A DNA stretch of 9,974 nucleotides from Chloroflexota bacterium (GTDB lineage: Bacteria > Chloroflexota > Ktedonobacteria > Ktedonobacterales > JACDGC01), in contig JAKAOI010000049.1 of the NCBI GenBank assembly GCA_021812265.1, forward strand, positions 1-9,974, in the 5' to 3' direction. The position numbers and the translations under genes are program-made. This document shows, piece after piece, positions 1 to 6,257 of this stretch. Under the pieces are notes generated by a model. The model saw only the letters and a program-made list of their open reading frames with translations. It was not told the DNA's origin and searched no databases. Positions within the stretch are counted from its first letter, which is position 1. Every line of letters begins with the position of its first letter.

Positions 1-42
1 AATCCTGCCTATGCTTTGCTGCTTTCAGTATGCTATACTCGT

Positions 43-70
43 CTTATATACATGTATATGGAACTGTAAA
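43..70 (-). promoter_or_regulatory. Sigma70-like promoter pointing left, away from gtrA
   Basis: On the reverse strand, TTTACA (65-70; 5 of 6 to the -35 consensus) is followed by a 16-bp spacer and TATAAG (43-48; 5 of 6 to the -10 consensus). It would transcribe leftward out of the window, suggesting a divergent upstream gene. It lies inside the segment bounded by the 20-bp inverted repeat, so inverting that segment would aim it at gtrA. This is a motif match only. Confidence 0.4.
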
Positions 71-90
71 CCAATCTTAATAGAAAATTT

Positions 91-118
91 TTAAGATATA
101 TTTGTGGTTAGATATAAG
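91..118 (+). promoter_or_regulatory. Weak candidate promoter for gtrA
   Basis: TTAAGA (91-96; 4 of 6) and TATAAG (113-118; 5 of 6) are 16 bp apart on the forward strand. Transcripts from here would pass through the right arm of the inverted repeat and the hairpins at 198-216 and 223-241 before reaching gtrA. Another forward candidate is an extended -10, TGC-TATACT, at 31-39, but it has no good -35. AT-rich DNA gives such matches by chance. Confidence 0.25.
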
Positions 119-197
119 CAGAGCGTTTACGTAAATTTATTGATTTGCAAGATTTTAAACTGTAACCTGAACGGAAGCAAAGCATAGGCAGGATTGC

Positions 198-216
198 ATG
201 AGGCTGCGCGCCTCAT
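198..216 (+). other. Hairpin in the gtrA leader
   Basis: ATGAGGC (198-204) pairs perfectly with GCCTCAT (210-216) around the 5-base loop TGCGC. It has no T-run, so it is not a terminator itself. It sits just after the right arm of the inverted repeat and just before the terminator-like hairpin. Confidence 0.55.
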
Positions 217-222
217 AACAAG

Positions 223-246
223 ATTTGGGATGTTCCCAAATTTTTC
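223..246 (+). terminator. Rho-independent terminator or attenuator before gtrA
   Basis: ATTTGGGA (223-230) and TCCCAAAT (234-241) form a perfect 8-bp stem with a 3-base loop, and a run of five T (241-245) follows on the forward strand. It lies only 40 bases upstream of the gtrA start, with little room for a full promoter between. It is therefore either the end of an unseen forward transcript from the left or an attenuator in the gtrA leader. The leftward promoter at 43-70 favours the attenuator reading, but weakly. Confidence 0.6.
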
Positions 247-286
247 TATGCCATTCTTTCAAGGTTCAGGTTTATAAAGGGGATAC

Positions 287-928
287 ATGCCAAATAGCAA
301 TATGGTAAAAGATGATAAAAACTCTTCGCAAAGCAGACGAAATATTTATTGGAATACCGACTTTTCCGATTGGGATAAAACCGTTTTACGCCGCGCCGTT
401 CCCAAAAATTTAGCGGAGCCGGCGCCTGTCCCCGCCGTTGCAGCTTCACCCGATTGGTATAGCAAAGCTGTGCAATTAGCTGAAAAATATTTTCATAGCA
501 AAGGCGAAGAGGTTGTTCGCATTTTGCTGTTTTTAATTGTTGGAGGATCTGCGGCTTTAGTAAACCTTATTGCTGTTAGGGAATTAGACGCGCACGCCAA
601 ATTTTTGCCGTTTTGGGCAATAAGCGCAATCGGCACAGAAATATCCATTATATATAACTTCGCGCTGAATGACCAAATTACTTTTCGCAGTCTAACCAAA
701 AACTCTGGCAGGCCGATATGGCTGCGTTGCGCTCGCTTCCATTTGCCGGCGTCAGTCGGCTTTACGCTCACATTAATCCTTGCAACATCATTTCATACAT
801 TTGGGCGGCTTTCCGCTGTGATGTCTCAGGCAATTGCCATTATCATAGTAACCGGTGTTAATTTTTTCATGCACCGATTTTGGACATTCCGTCCCAGCGC
901 AAATACGGCGCAATCAGGCGCGCATTAG
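287..928 (+). CDS. GtrA-family membrane protein with N-terminal extension
   Basis: A 213-residue protein in the GtrA/DPMS family. Such small four-helix membrane proteins are known or thought to help move polyprenyl-linked sugars across the membrane, or to partner glycosyltransferases in cell-surface glycan modification. The domain spans about residues 76-204. The first helix (about 78-97, RILLFLIVGGSAALVNLIA) carries the usual phenylalanine/glycine-rich entry. Further helices lie at about 108-126, 152-172 and 177-196. The two family-typical repeats NFALNDQITFR (124-134) and NFFMHRFWTFR (192-202) are clear. Residues 1-75 are a polar, proline/alanine-containing, probably cytosolic extension not usual in the family. 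The ATG at 287 has a good ribosome site, AAAGGGG at 276-282. No glycosyltransferase lies next to it in this window, so its substrate is unknown. Its stop codon overlaps the convergent FHA gene by 4 bases. Confidence 0.88.
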   Translation: MPNSNMVKDDKNSSQSRRNIYWNTDFSDWDKTVLRRAVPKNLAEPAPVPAVAASPDWYSKAVQLAEKYFHSKGEEVVRILLFLIVGGSAALVNLIAVRELDAHAKFLPFWAISAIGTEISIIYNFALNDQITFRSLTKNSGRPIWLRCARFHLPASVGFTLTLILATSFHTFGRLSAVMSQAIAIIIVTGVNFFMHRFWTFRPSANTAQSGAH

Positions 929-1497
929 GGAGCAGCCGGTTCTATATATTCAAATATCAGCTCTACCTTGCCTAAGCGAATAATATCGCCATTTCTCAAC
1001 GCGGTTGGATGAAATGGCTCCAGCCGCTGGTTGTTTACGTAGGTATTGTTCGTGCTGCGCTGATCCTCAATATAATATTCGCCGCTTTCCCGCCAAACAC
1101 GCGCATGGATGCGCGATACACCGCCATCATCGCCGTGATGCAACGTTAAATCTAAATCTGGGTAGCTTTGTGATTGGGTGTCGGTTCTGCCAATAATAAT
1201 TTCTTTCTCAGCGGAAAGCTCATAAATAGAATTATCTTCTGTAACTATCAATTTGGCAGATCGATTACGTGATTTAGCGCCGCGCTTTGCTTCGCTTTTT
1301 TCACGAAAAATTACTATGGGCAGCGCCGCGCCGCATTGCGCGCACTTATCTGCCGCGGGCATATTGGGGGCGCCGCAAACCTTGCACGCGCGCACAGCAA
1401 CATGCAAAGCGCTGTCTTCTGTCAGCGGCTGCCCACAACTCTCGCAAAAATAAGCGCCGTCCGCGTTGGAAAAACCACATTCACATTGAACTGCCAT
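925..1497 (-). CDS. Double zinc-ribbon / FHA domain protein
   Basis: A 190-residue soluble protein. Residues 1-57 hold two zinc-ribbon-like units (Cys5, Cys7, Cys18, Cys21; then Cys38, Cys41, Cys52, Cys55). After a basic linker (about 63-80), residues 83-184 form an FHA domain, which binds phosphothreonine. Seen motifs are IIGR (101-104), SRIHA (128-132), the S-T-N-N-T turn (148-152) and LRNGDIIRLG (167-176). Asn151 replaces the usual Gly of 'S.NGT', while the core Arg104, Ser128, His131 and Asn150 are kept. It is the last gene of the operon carrying two PP2C phosphatases, so it probably reads phosphorylation written by a Ser/Thr kinase such as the one at 8016-8984. Its start overlaps the VWA gene by 17 bases, which suggests translational coupling; the ribosome site (AGCAGG) is weak. 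No terminator follows before the convergent gtrA. Confidence 0.9.
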   Translation of the reverse strand: MAVQCECGFSNADGAYFCESCGQPLTEDSALHVAVRACKVCGAPNMPAADKCAQCGAALPIVIFREKSEAKRGAKSRNRSAKLIVTEDNSIYELSAEKEIIIGRTDTQSQSYPDLDLTLHHGDDGGVSRIHARVWRESGEYYIEDQRSTNNTYVNNQRLEPFHPTALRNGDIIRLGKVELIFEYIEPAAP

Positions 1498-2746
1498 AGT
1501 CTGCCTGCTCTCTTTCTGTAGATACGGGCGCCGGGCGCTGCATGGTAAGCGCGCTGGTTTTTAAGAGTAATTTTTTACGGGCTTCGGGAGTAATGATGGC
1601 GCCGCTGCGAAGCATTTGCAGCAATTCGCGGCCTTCACCATCATACAATTTTAGTATGCCTTCCGAGATATTAACCGGCTCCGAAGCTTTTTCCTGCAAG
1701 GCGCGCAAAATAATGCGCGCGGCGTTTACCCGCTGAATATAATACAAACTTAAGGGATCGGTGTGGGGGCGTTTTGCAACGCCGGCGCTGAACCGAACAA
1801 CAACATCTGCCTGCTGCAATCCCATAGTTCCGTCAGGCAGCGCATATTCTGCGCTGATTTTGGCCAGCCGGAATGATCCGGCTTTGCGCGGCTCTACCAT
1901 AGTTTCAATCAGCAATATAATCCGTGATGCGTATGCGGCGGCGCCAATGTGCAGCGGCAGCGCCGCCGCGCCTTCCGGGAGTTTAAGCTGCTCGTAAACG
2001 GCAAGCTGTGGCGCTACACGCGAAATATGCTGCAGGTCTACACCCGGCACGCAGGTTATCTGCGCTTTTATATTTTGCGCCGCAGTCAATTTTGCCGCGG
2101 CGATACGTTTTATCAGCTCTTGCTCAATTTCCGGCAAATTCGTAATAAAAGAAAATAGCGGCGACCCGGTTACCGATACGGCCTTTAACAGCAACAGATC
2201 ATCCCATTCGGCGCCGATACCCAAAATATCAATACTGACGCCGGATTGCGCCGCTTTGGCAAATAAGTCTGCGCAATATTGCTCATCGTTGTGTGACGCG
2301 CCGTCGATAATCAGAATCATTCGTTGCGTAAAAGACTCATTTGCGTGTTTTTCCAGCTCAGCTAACCCCATGCTAACGCCTAACGAAATCATGGTGCCGC
2401 CGCCTTCTTCTATTATGCCAATAGCGTTTTGCAAAACAGCGCCATCAGCAGTTTTCTGCGAAGGAACCAAAACATCTACCATATCATCAAACGCTACAAT
2501 AGAGCAAAAATCTTCGGGATCCAGCATATCAACGGCGCGGCGCAGCGCTTCCTTCAGCGCAATTAATCGTATACCCTTCATAGACCCGGAGCGATCGACA
2601 ACAAAAACGATGTTCATAGGCCGCGCCGGAATCGGTTGCAGCGGTGTGTGAATTTCTGCTATTGAATATACCATTTGCGCTGTTTGCGCAATTGGCAAAG
2701 GCTCTCGCGTGGCGCGCGATGTTATGCGCAAAGCTGCTTCACTCAT
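1481..2746 (-). CDS. VWA domain protein with intact MIDAS
   Basis: A 421-residue protein with no signal peptide or clear membrane helix, so probably cytoplasmic. The von Willebrand factor A domain spans about residues 43-215. Its metal-ion-dependent adhesion site is complete: DRSGS (51-55), the threonine of GGGT (118) and Asp148 in LIIDG. The family mediates metal-dependent protein-protein contacts. The remaining half (about 216-421) resembles the beta-rich and helical tail of stand-alone bacterial VWA proteins; I assign it no activity. The chosen start is the ATG at 2746, not the TTG at 2749: AGGTGA (2752-2757) lies 4 bases before the ATG but only 1 before the TTG. The ATG also overlaps the stop of the upstream phosphatase (TGATG), typical of coupled translation. 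Placement between PP2C and FHA genes suggests a scaffold in phospho-signalling. Confidence 0.9.
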   Translation of the reverse strand: MSEAALRITSRATREPLPIAQTAQMVYSIAEIHTPLQPIPARPMNIVFVVDRSGSMKGIRLIALKEALRRAVDMLDPEDFCSIVAFDDMVDVLVPSQKTADGAVLQNAIGIIEEGGGTMISLGVSMGLAELEKHANESFTQRMILIIDGASHNDEQYCADLFAKAAQSGVSIDILGIGAEWDDLLLLKAVSVTGSPLFSFITNLPEIEQELIKRIAAAKLTAAQNIKAQITCVPGVDLQHISRVAPQLAVYEQLKLPEGAAALPLHIGAAAYASRIILLIETMVEPRKAGSFRLAKISAEYALPDGTMGLQQADVVVRFSAGVAKRPHTDPLSLYYIQRVNAARIILRALQEKASEPVNISEGILKLYDGEGRELLQMLRSGAIITPEARKKLLLKTSALTMQRPAPVSTEREQADYGSSM

Positions 2747-4386
2747 CAAATCACCTGCGCAATTACGACAGTTACATTATCTTCACCGCCGAATTCTTTA
2801 GCCACTTCAACAAATTTTTGCGCCAGCGCTGCCGGCCCCAAATGGCCGAATCGCAGCAATGTTTCAGTAATTTCCGGATTGCGAATCATCTCCCACAAGC
2901 CGTCGGAACACAACAAAAAAATATCTTGCTTTTGCGCTGTCAGCGGAAAAACATCCACTTCCACATCTTCAATTTCTCCCATACTGCGGTATACTTTGCT
3001 GCGCTGCGGATGGGTATAAATTTCTTCGGGACGGATCATTTTTGCTAAAACAAGCCGAGCTACTAATGAATGGTCTTTGGTTATTTGGGTAAGTTGTCCA
3101 TCACGAAGCAGATATGTTCGGCTGTCTCCCACATTGGCGGCGCATACTTCGGAGCCATACGCCAGCAAAGCAGTTACAGTGCAGCCCATATCGCCGCCTT
3201 CTTGGGTGTTTAGGCGGACCAAATCGGCGTTTGCTTTGCGGATGGCTTCGCTCAGCGTATCGCCAAGCTGGTTGGCGGTATATTGAATTCCTGTTGGGCG
3301 TGTTAATGATTGTTTTACAATTTTATCAATTACGGTTGTCGCAATAGATTGCGCAGTAAACCTGCCTGCTCGTTGCCCGTCATCATGGCCGCCCAGTCCG
3401 TCGCACACAAGGCATAGGGTTAATTGCTGCGCTGTCGATTCGCCGCCAACCATCAATGAAAAAATGAGCGCGCTGTCTTCATTTGGCTTATCTCGCCGCA
3501 AAATGCCTCTATCGCTGCTGACAGAGCATAAAAATTGGATATTTGTGTCGTCGGATTCGGGATATTGCTCAAAAATCATCGTTTCTACAGTGGGCATATC
3601 ATTAGCGTTCCAAACCCGCTGCGGTGTGTTTTCGCGCGGCGCCGCTGTAGAATCGGTGTTTTCTGCCGAGAAATTTTCCTGAATGGCTCCGGTTAATTCA
3701 AATTGAGTAAACTCCATTGTTGGCGCATCGGTAAATTGATCTTCCTGAGAAGACGCGCTCTGCTCATGTTCTGATGATGTGTTATTGCTTTCAGATTGTT
3801 CGCTTACAATTGGCAAAGCGTTTGTTTCATAGCCAATTTCCTGAAAATCAGGTTTTTCGTGATAAACCAGCCAATCACCGGTTTGGTCGAAGATAACGGT
3901 GTCGGCTTCTCCGGCTAAGTCGGAGATATAGGCGTGCAGCCATATTTCTTGGCCAAAGCGCTGCGCGCCGCAATCAGGACAAAATTGATCGTCTCCGGCG
4001 GTCCATTCGGTCTGGCAAGACCAGCATGTTGCGCCATCAAACATATCTTGCGCGGCGTAAACGGCGCCATAGTCATTTGTTCCCACAACGCCCAAAATTT
4101 TAAAGCGATTGGCAATAACTTTTCCCTGCGCCTGCTCGGCAATTTCTGGCGAGGGACTTTCCGTATTGAATTTTTGCGCAGGGACGTCTTGCGGCGGCGT
4201 ATCGATTTCAGGCTGCGCCAGCGGCAATGAATCGGCTGGCTCCGTTTTTTTGTCTGATCCGGCGCGCTCTGCGAGTATCTTTTTAAGCGCGGCGCTTTCT
4301 TTTGGTTTTGTGGCAAAGGCGGCGCCGCACGAGCGGCATATCAGGTCGCCGGGGCGAGCGGAAGAGCCGCAGTGCAAACATTTCAT
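2746..4386 (-). CDS. Zinc-ribbon / PP2C Ser/Thr phosphatase with kinase-like segment
   Basis: A 546-residue protein. Residues 1-24 are a zinc ribbon (Cys3, Cys6, Cys17, Cys20) and 25-85 a low-complexity linker. Residues 91-115 (ANRFKILGVVGTNDYGAVYA onward) resemble the glycine-rich loop of a Hanks kinase. A second ribbon follows (Cys121, Cys124, Cys136, Cys139) where the VAxK strand would be expected. Residues 195-283 are an acidic, Ser/Gln-rich linker. The PP2C catalytic domain fills 284-546 with all metal-binding motifs: NED (302-304), CDGLGGH (328-334), GDSR (420-423), KDHS (437-440), SDGLW (494-498) and GGEDN (533-537). It should remove phosphate from Ser/Thr using two metal ions. It begins 15 bases after the preceding PP2C gene, with AGGGGA as a rather distant ribosome site. 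The catalytic call is strong; the kinase-like segment is my reading by eye. Confidence 0.9.
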   Translation of the reverse strand: MKCLHCGSSARPGDLICRSCGAAFATKPKESAALKKILAERAGSDKKTEPADSLPLAQPEIDTPPQDVPAQKFNTESPSPEIAEQAQGKVIANRFKILGVVGTNDYGAVYAAQDMFDGATCWSCQTEWTAGDDQFCPDCGAQRFGQEIWLHAYISDLAGEADTVIFDQTGDWLVYHEKPDFQEIGYETNALPIVSEQSESNNTSSEHEQSASSQEDQFTDAPTMEFTQFELTGAIQENFSAENTDSTAAPRENTPQRVWNANDMPTVETMIFEQYPESDDTNIQFLCSVSSDRGILRRDKPNEDSALIFSLMVGGESTAQQLTLCLVCDGLGGHDDGQRAGRFTAQSIATTVIDKIVKQSLTRPTGIQYTANQLGDTLSEAIRKANADLVRLNTQEGGDMGCTVTALLAYGSEVCAANVGDSRTYLLRDGQLTQITKDHSLVARLVLAKMIRPEEIYTHPQRSKVYRSMGEIEDVEVDVFPLTAQKQDIFLLCSDGLWEMIRNPEITETLLRFGHLGPAALAQKFVEVAKEFGGEDNVTVVIAQVI

Positions 4387-4401
4387 AACAAATTAATTCC
4401 C

Positions 4402-5376
4402 CTATTTGCCGGCATTTGATGTGTTTGCTGAAGTTTGGGATGCGTCTGGAGATTCCGCAGACACAGAGTTTTGTTCGCCGGTATCAGCGTCGGATATAGA
4501 ATTGCGCAAAACCGCTGTTGAGTCGGCGGTAAAGGAACATCGGGCTATGGCAACGGTAATATTATCTTCCCCGCCATATTCGTTTGCTTTTTTGACGAGC
4601 GTGTCACACATATCCGGCAGATACATCTCTGATTGCAGGATTTGCAGCAGCTCCGGTTCGCGCACTTTTTCCCACAAACCGTCGGAGCACAGCATAATCA
4701 TAGCGCCGCTCTGTAAATCCAGCTCGAATATATCAACTTCCAAATTATGCTGCTCTTCGGCGCCTAAAGAGCGGTAAATTAAGTTGCGATTGGGGTGGCT
4801 ATATACATCTTGTTGGGTAATTTCTCCGGAATCCACCAAACGCGCAACCAATGAGTGGTCTTTTGTAACGGGACGCAGATCGCCGTTCATCAGAATATAT
4901 GAGCGGCTGTCCCCGACATTGGCAAAATACGCGCGATTTCGGATAACAACGCATAAGGTAACGGTAGACCCCATACCACGCGATTCACGGTGCTGCTTGC
5001 CATAAGCTATAATTTCGGCGTGGGCGCGCTGCACGGCGTTATGAATAAATCCCGTAACAAAATCACTTTCGGCGGTTTCGGGCAGCACAATGGTTGATCG
5101 CTCATTAGGATCTTTATCGTTCAGCCGGATAGTTGGCTGATTGCTGGAAGTAATATGCTGCGTATCATTGAAGTTAAGCAGCGGCTCTAGCTCTGCGCGA
5201 ATAGTTTCTACCGCGAGCGAGCTGGCCTTATCTCCGGCGCGGTATCCACCCATTCCGTCGGCGACAATAAGCAGCGCGACATCTTCATGAGCAATTTCAA
5301 CAAATCCGGTGTCTTCATTCCGAACTCGCACTTTTCCTATATCAGATTTATAGGCTGCAGAGATATGACAGCGCAT
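4402..5376 (-). CDS. PP2C-family Ser/Thr phosphatase
   Basis: A 324-residue cytoplasmic PP2C phosphatase, first gene of the four-gene operon. The catalytic domain covers residues 3-280 with all expected motifs: NED (20-22), ADGMGGY (39-45), GMGST (134-138), GDSR (155-158), KDHS (172-175), SDGLW (231-235) and GGEDN (268-272). There are no transmembrane segments, unlike some PrpC/Stp-type relatives. Residues about 71-105 are a polar insertion that lengthens the loop after the second motif. Residues 281-324 are a Ser/Thr/Asp-rich, probably disordered tail that could itself be phosphorylated. The ATG at 5376 follows AGGAGG by 10 bases. It is paralogous to the C-terminal half of the downstream phosphatase. 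The likely role is to reverse phosphorylation by a Hanks-type kinase such as the one at 8016-8984. Confidence 0.95.
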   Translation of the reverse strand: MRCHISAAYKSDIGKVRVRNEDTGFVEIAHEDVALLIVADGMGGYRAGDKASSLAVETIRAELEPLLNFNDTQHITSSNQPTIRLNDKDPNERSTIVLPETAESDFVTGFIHNAVQRAHAEIIAYGKQHRESRGMGSTVTLCVVIRNRAYFANVGDSRSYILMNGDLRPVTKDHSLVARLVDSGEITQQDVYSHPNRNLIYRSLGAEEQHNLEVDIFELDLQSGAMIMLCSDGLWEKVREPELLQILQSEMYLPDMCDTLVKKANEYGGEDNITVAIARCSFTADSTAVLRNSISDADTGEQNSVSAESPDASQTSANTSNAGK

Positions 5377-5438
5377 TGACAGCGATCCTCCTGCGATCTT
5401 TCAACACAACATGAAAAAGATTTCTCTTGATTCCTTTA

Positions 5439-5467
5439 AGTATATCAAATCTGCGCCTGTGCGTCTA
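5439..5467 (-). promoter_or_regulatory. Sigma70-like promoter of the PP2C-PP2C-VWA-FHA operon
   Basis: On the reverse strand TAGACG (5462-5467; 4 of 6 to TTGACA), a 17-bp spacer and TATACT (5439-5444; 5 of 6 to TATAAT) are correctly spaced. They lie about 60 bases upstream of the first phosphatase start. The gap between genes here (5377-5544) is only 168 bases, and this is the best match in it. Confidence 0.5.
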
Positions 5468-5544
5468 TGCGACGAATGAGGTGGGAATAATTGGGCCATG
5501 TTGATAAGACTATAGATATGTGCCTGTTGTTTCTGCGTGCGCGC

Positions 5545-5922
5545 TTATCGAGAAGATGATGAAATATCACTGGCGTAAAAGGCGGTTTGAAAAACAGCAA
5601 TAAGCGGAAAGATTGCCCCACAGAATATATCAAAAATAAAAATCACTATGAAAACTGCTGTGGGAATCGTCATTGCAAATGATATACCATAAACGGCAAG
5701 AGAAAGCAATGCAATACCAATAAGCCATTTTGACCACACTATGAATCGTTGTGCGCCAAAAACATTAATACGCTGCCATTCTTCCTCTGTTTTGGCTCCT
5801 ACTCGGAATCCATACCATGCATTCTTGTGGATTTTGCCACGAAGAAAAGGAATGCTGAATGCAATAAAAAATGCGCCTAAACACATATTTATGATTGCGA
5901 TAATCACAACACCAGTGTTCAC
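5545..5922 (-). CDS. SdpI-family membrane protein (short form)
   Basis: A 125-residue integral membrane protein matching the SdpI family. Its founder in Bacillus is the immunity protein against the SdpC toxin; most relatives have no known role. The signature is clear: KNAWYGFRVGAKTEEEW at residues 33-49, then N53 and R59. Three hydrophobic helices lie at about 4-26, 64-82 and 88-112. The longer Bacillus SdpI has extra N-terminal helices that are absent here. The GTG at 5922 is the chosen start because GGAGG (5931-5935) lies 8 bases before it. An in-frame ATG at 5937 would add MEDTT, but that ATG has no ribosome site and the GGAGG would fall inside its coding sequence. The gene is more AT-rich than the flanking signalling genes, and no clear terminator follows it. 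Confidence 0.85.
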   Translation of the reverse strand: MNTGVVIIAIINMCLGAFFIAFSIPFLRGKIHKNAWYGFRVGAKTEEEWQRINVFGAQRFIVWSKWLIGIALLSLAVYGISFAMTIPTAVFIVIFIFDIFCGAIFPLIAVFQTAFYASDISSSSR

Positions 5923-5937
5923 GGTAGTATCCTCCAT

Positions 5938-6257
5938 AGAAAATTACATTGAATATTTGAGGAATTATATCTCGTATTTTTAAATCATAAATAATATAAA
6001 AAATTTTATAAAAAGTGATTGATATTATTGTATGTGATTTTTTATTAAAATAGATATTTAGAATACAATAAAATTTATATCAAAATAACTGTTTACTGAA
6101 AGTAATATATCATACAATTATCTGCATGTCAAGATATGTGATATGCGAGGAATGGCGATATAACCAAGCTATGTGATAGGTTATAGATATGCGAAATCAT
6201 GAGATAAGTCGAAAACAGATTTTGGCGCATATGAAAGAAGAAAGGAAAATTTAGGAG
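5938..6257. other. AT-rich divergent intergenic region
   Basis: This 320-base stretch is strongly AT-rich and has no convincing gene. It separates the reverse sdpI-like gene from the forward 58-codon gene. It holds a strong reverse promoter (6104-6132), a perfect reverse TATAAT at 5964-5969 without a good -35, and three copies of GATATG-[CT]-GA at 6133-6141, 6140-6148 and 6186-6194. A seven-codon reading frame (6231-6254) ends 3 bases before the forward gene. I found no clear forward promoter. Confidence 0.6.
6104..6132 (-). promoter_or_regulatory. Strong sigma70-like promoter for the sdpI-like gene
   Basis: On the reverse strand a perfect TTGACA (6127-6132) is followed by a 17-bp spacer and TATATT (6104-6109; 5 of 6). 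This is the best promoter match in the window. It would give the sdpI-like gene an AT-rich 5' leader of about 175 bases. The GATATG-[CT]-GA repeats begin immediately upstream of its -35, where an activator or repressor could bind. Confidence 0.55.

Larger units (their letters stand above)
1..195. repeat. 20-bp perfect inverted repeat bounding an AT-rich segment
   Basis: The first 20 bases (AATCCTGCCTATGCTTTGCT) recur as an exact reverse complement at 176-195. The 155 bases between the arms are clearly more AT-rich than the neighbouring coding DNA. They contain a 14-bp palindrome (46-59, ATATACATGTATAT), a 10-bp palindrome (126-135, TTTACGTAAA) and promoter-like sites on both strands. The left arm starts exactly at the window edge, so it may be longer. 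This could be an invertible regulatory segment, a small non-autonomous element with terminal inverted repeats, or the arms of a long RNA or DNA stem. No coding sequence is visible inside it. The repeat itself is certain; its role is not. Confidence 0.85.
5495..6193. repeat. Imperfect direct repeat flanking the sdpI-like gene
   Basis: The 28 bases at 5495-5522 and the 26 bases at 6168-6193 share the pattern GC[CT]ATG..TGATA..., ending in an identical TATAGATATG. By hand alignment they match at 23 of 28 columns with two gaps, in the same orientation. The two copies bracket the SdpI-family gene and most of its upstream region. The right copy sits in a cluster of shorter GATATG-[CT]-GA repeats (6133-6141, 6140-6148, 6186-6194). 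Possible readings are duplicated binding sites, duplication scars of an inserted cassette, or chance in AT-rich DNA. Confidence 0.4.

Noticed and set aside
493..771. 92-codon reverse frame inside gtrA
   Set aside because: The forward frame carries clear GtrA motifs and a good ribosome site; the reverse frame has no recognisable features.
2744..2749. TTG at 2749 as the start of the VWA gene
   Set aside because: The ribosome site AGGTGA would be 1 base away; the next codon, ATG at 2746, is well spaced and overlaps the upstream stop as TGATG.
2256..3048. Forward frames of 114-134 codons opposite the VWA and PP2C genes
   Set aside because: They are antisense shadows of genes with intact MIDAS and PP2C motifs; their Cys/Ser/Arg-rich composition is typical of such shadows.
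3915..4316. 133-codon reverse frame inside the larger phosphatase gene, rich in Lys/Arg/Gln
   Set aside because: It is a shifted-frame shadow of the phosphatase linker and zinc ribbon, which read as sensible protein in the main frame.
5920..5937. ATG at 5937 as the start of the SdpI-like gene
   Set aside because: There is no ribosome site before it, and the GGAGG inside its first codons is ideally placed for the GTG at 5922. It remains a fallback.
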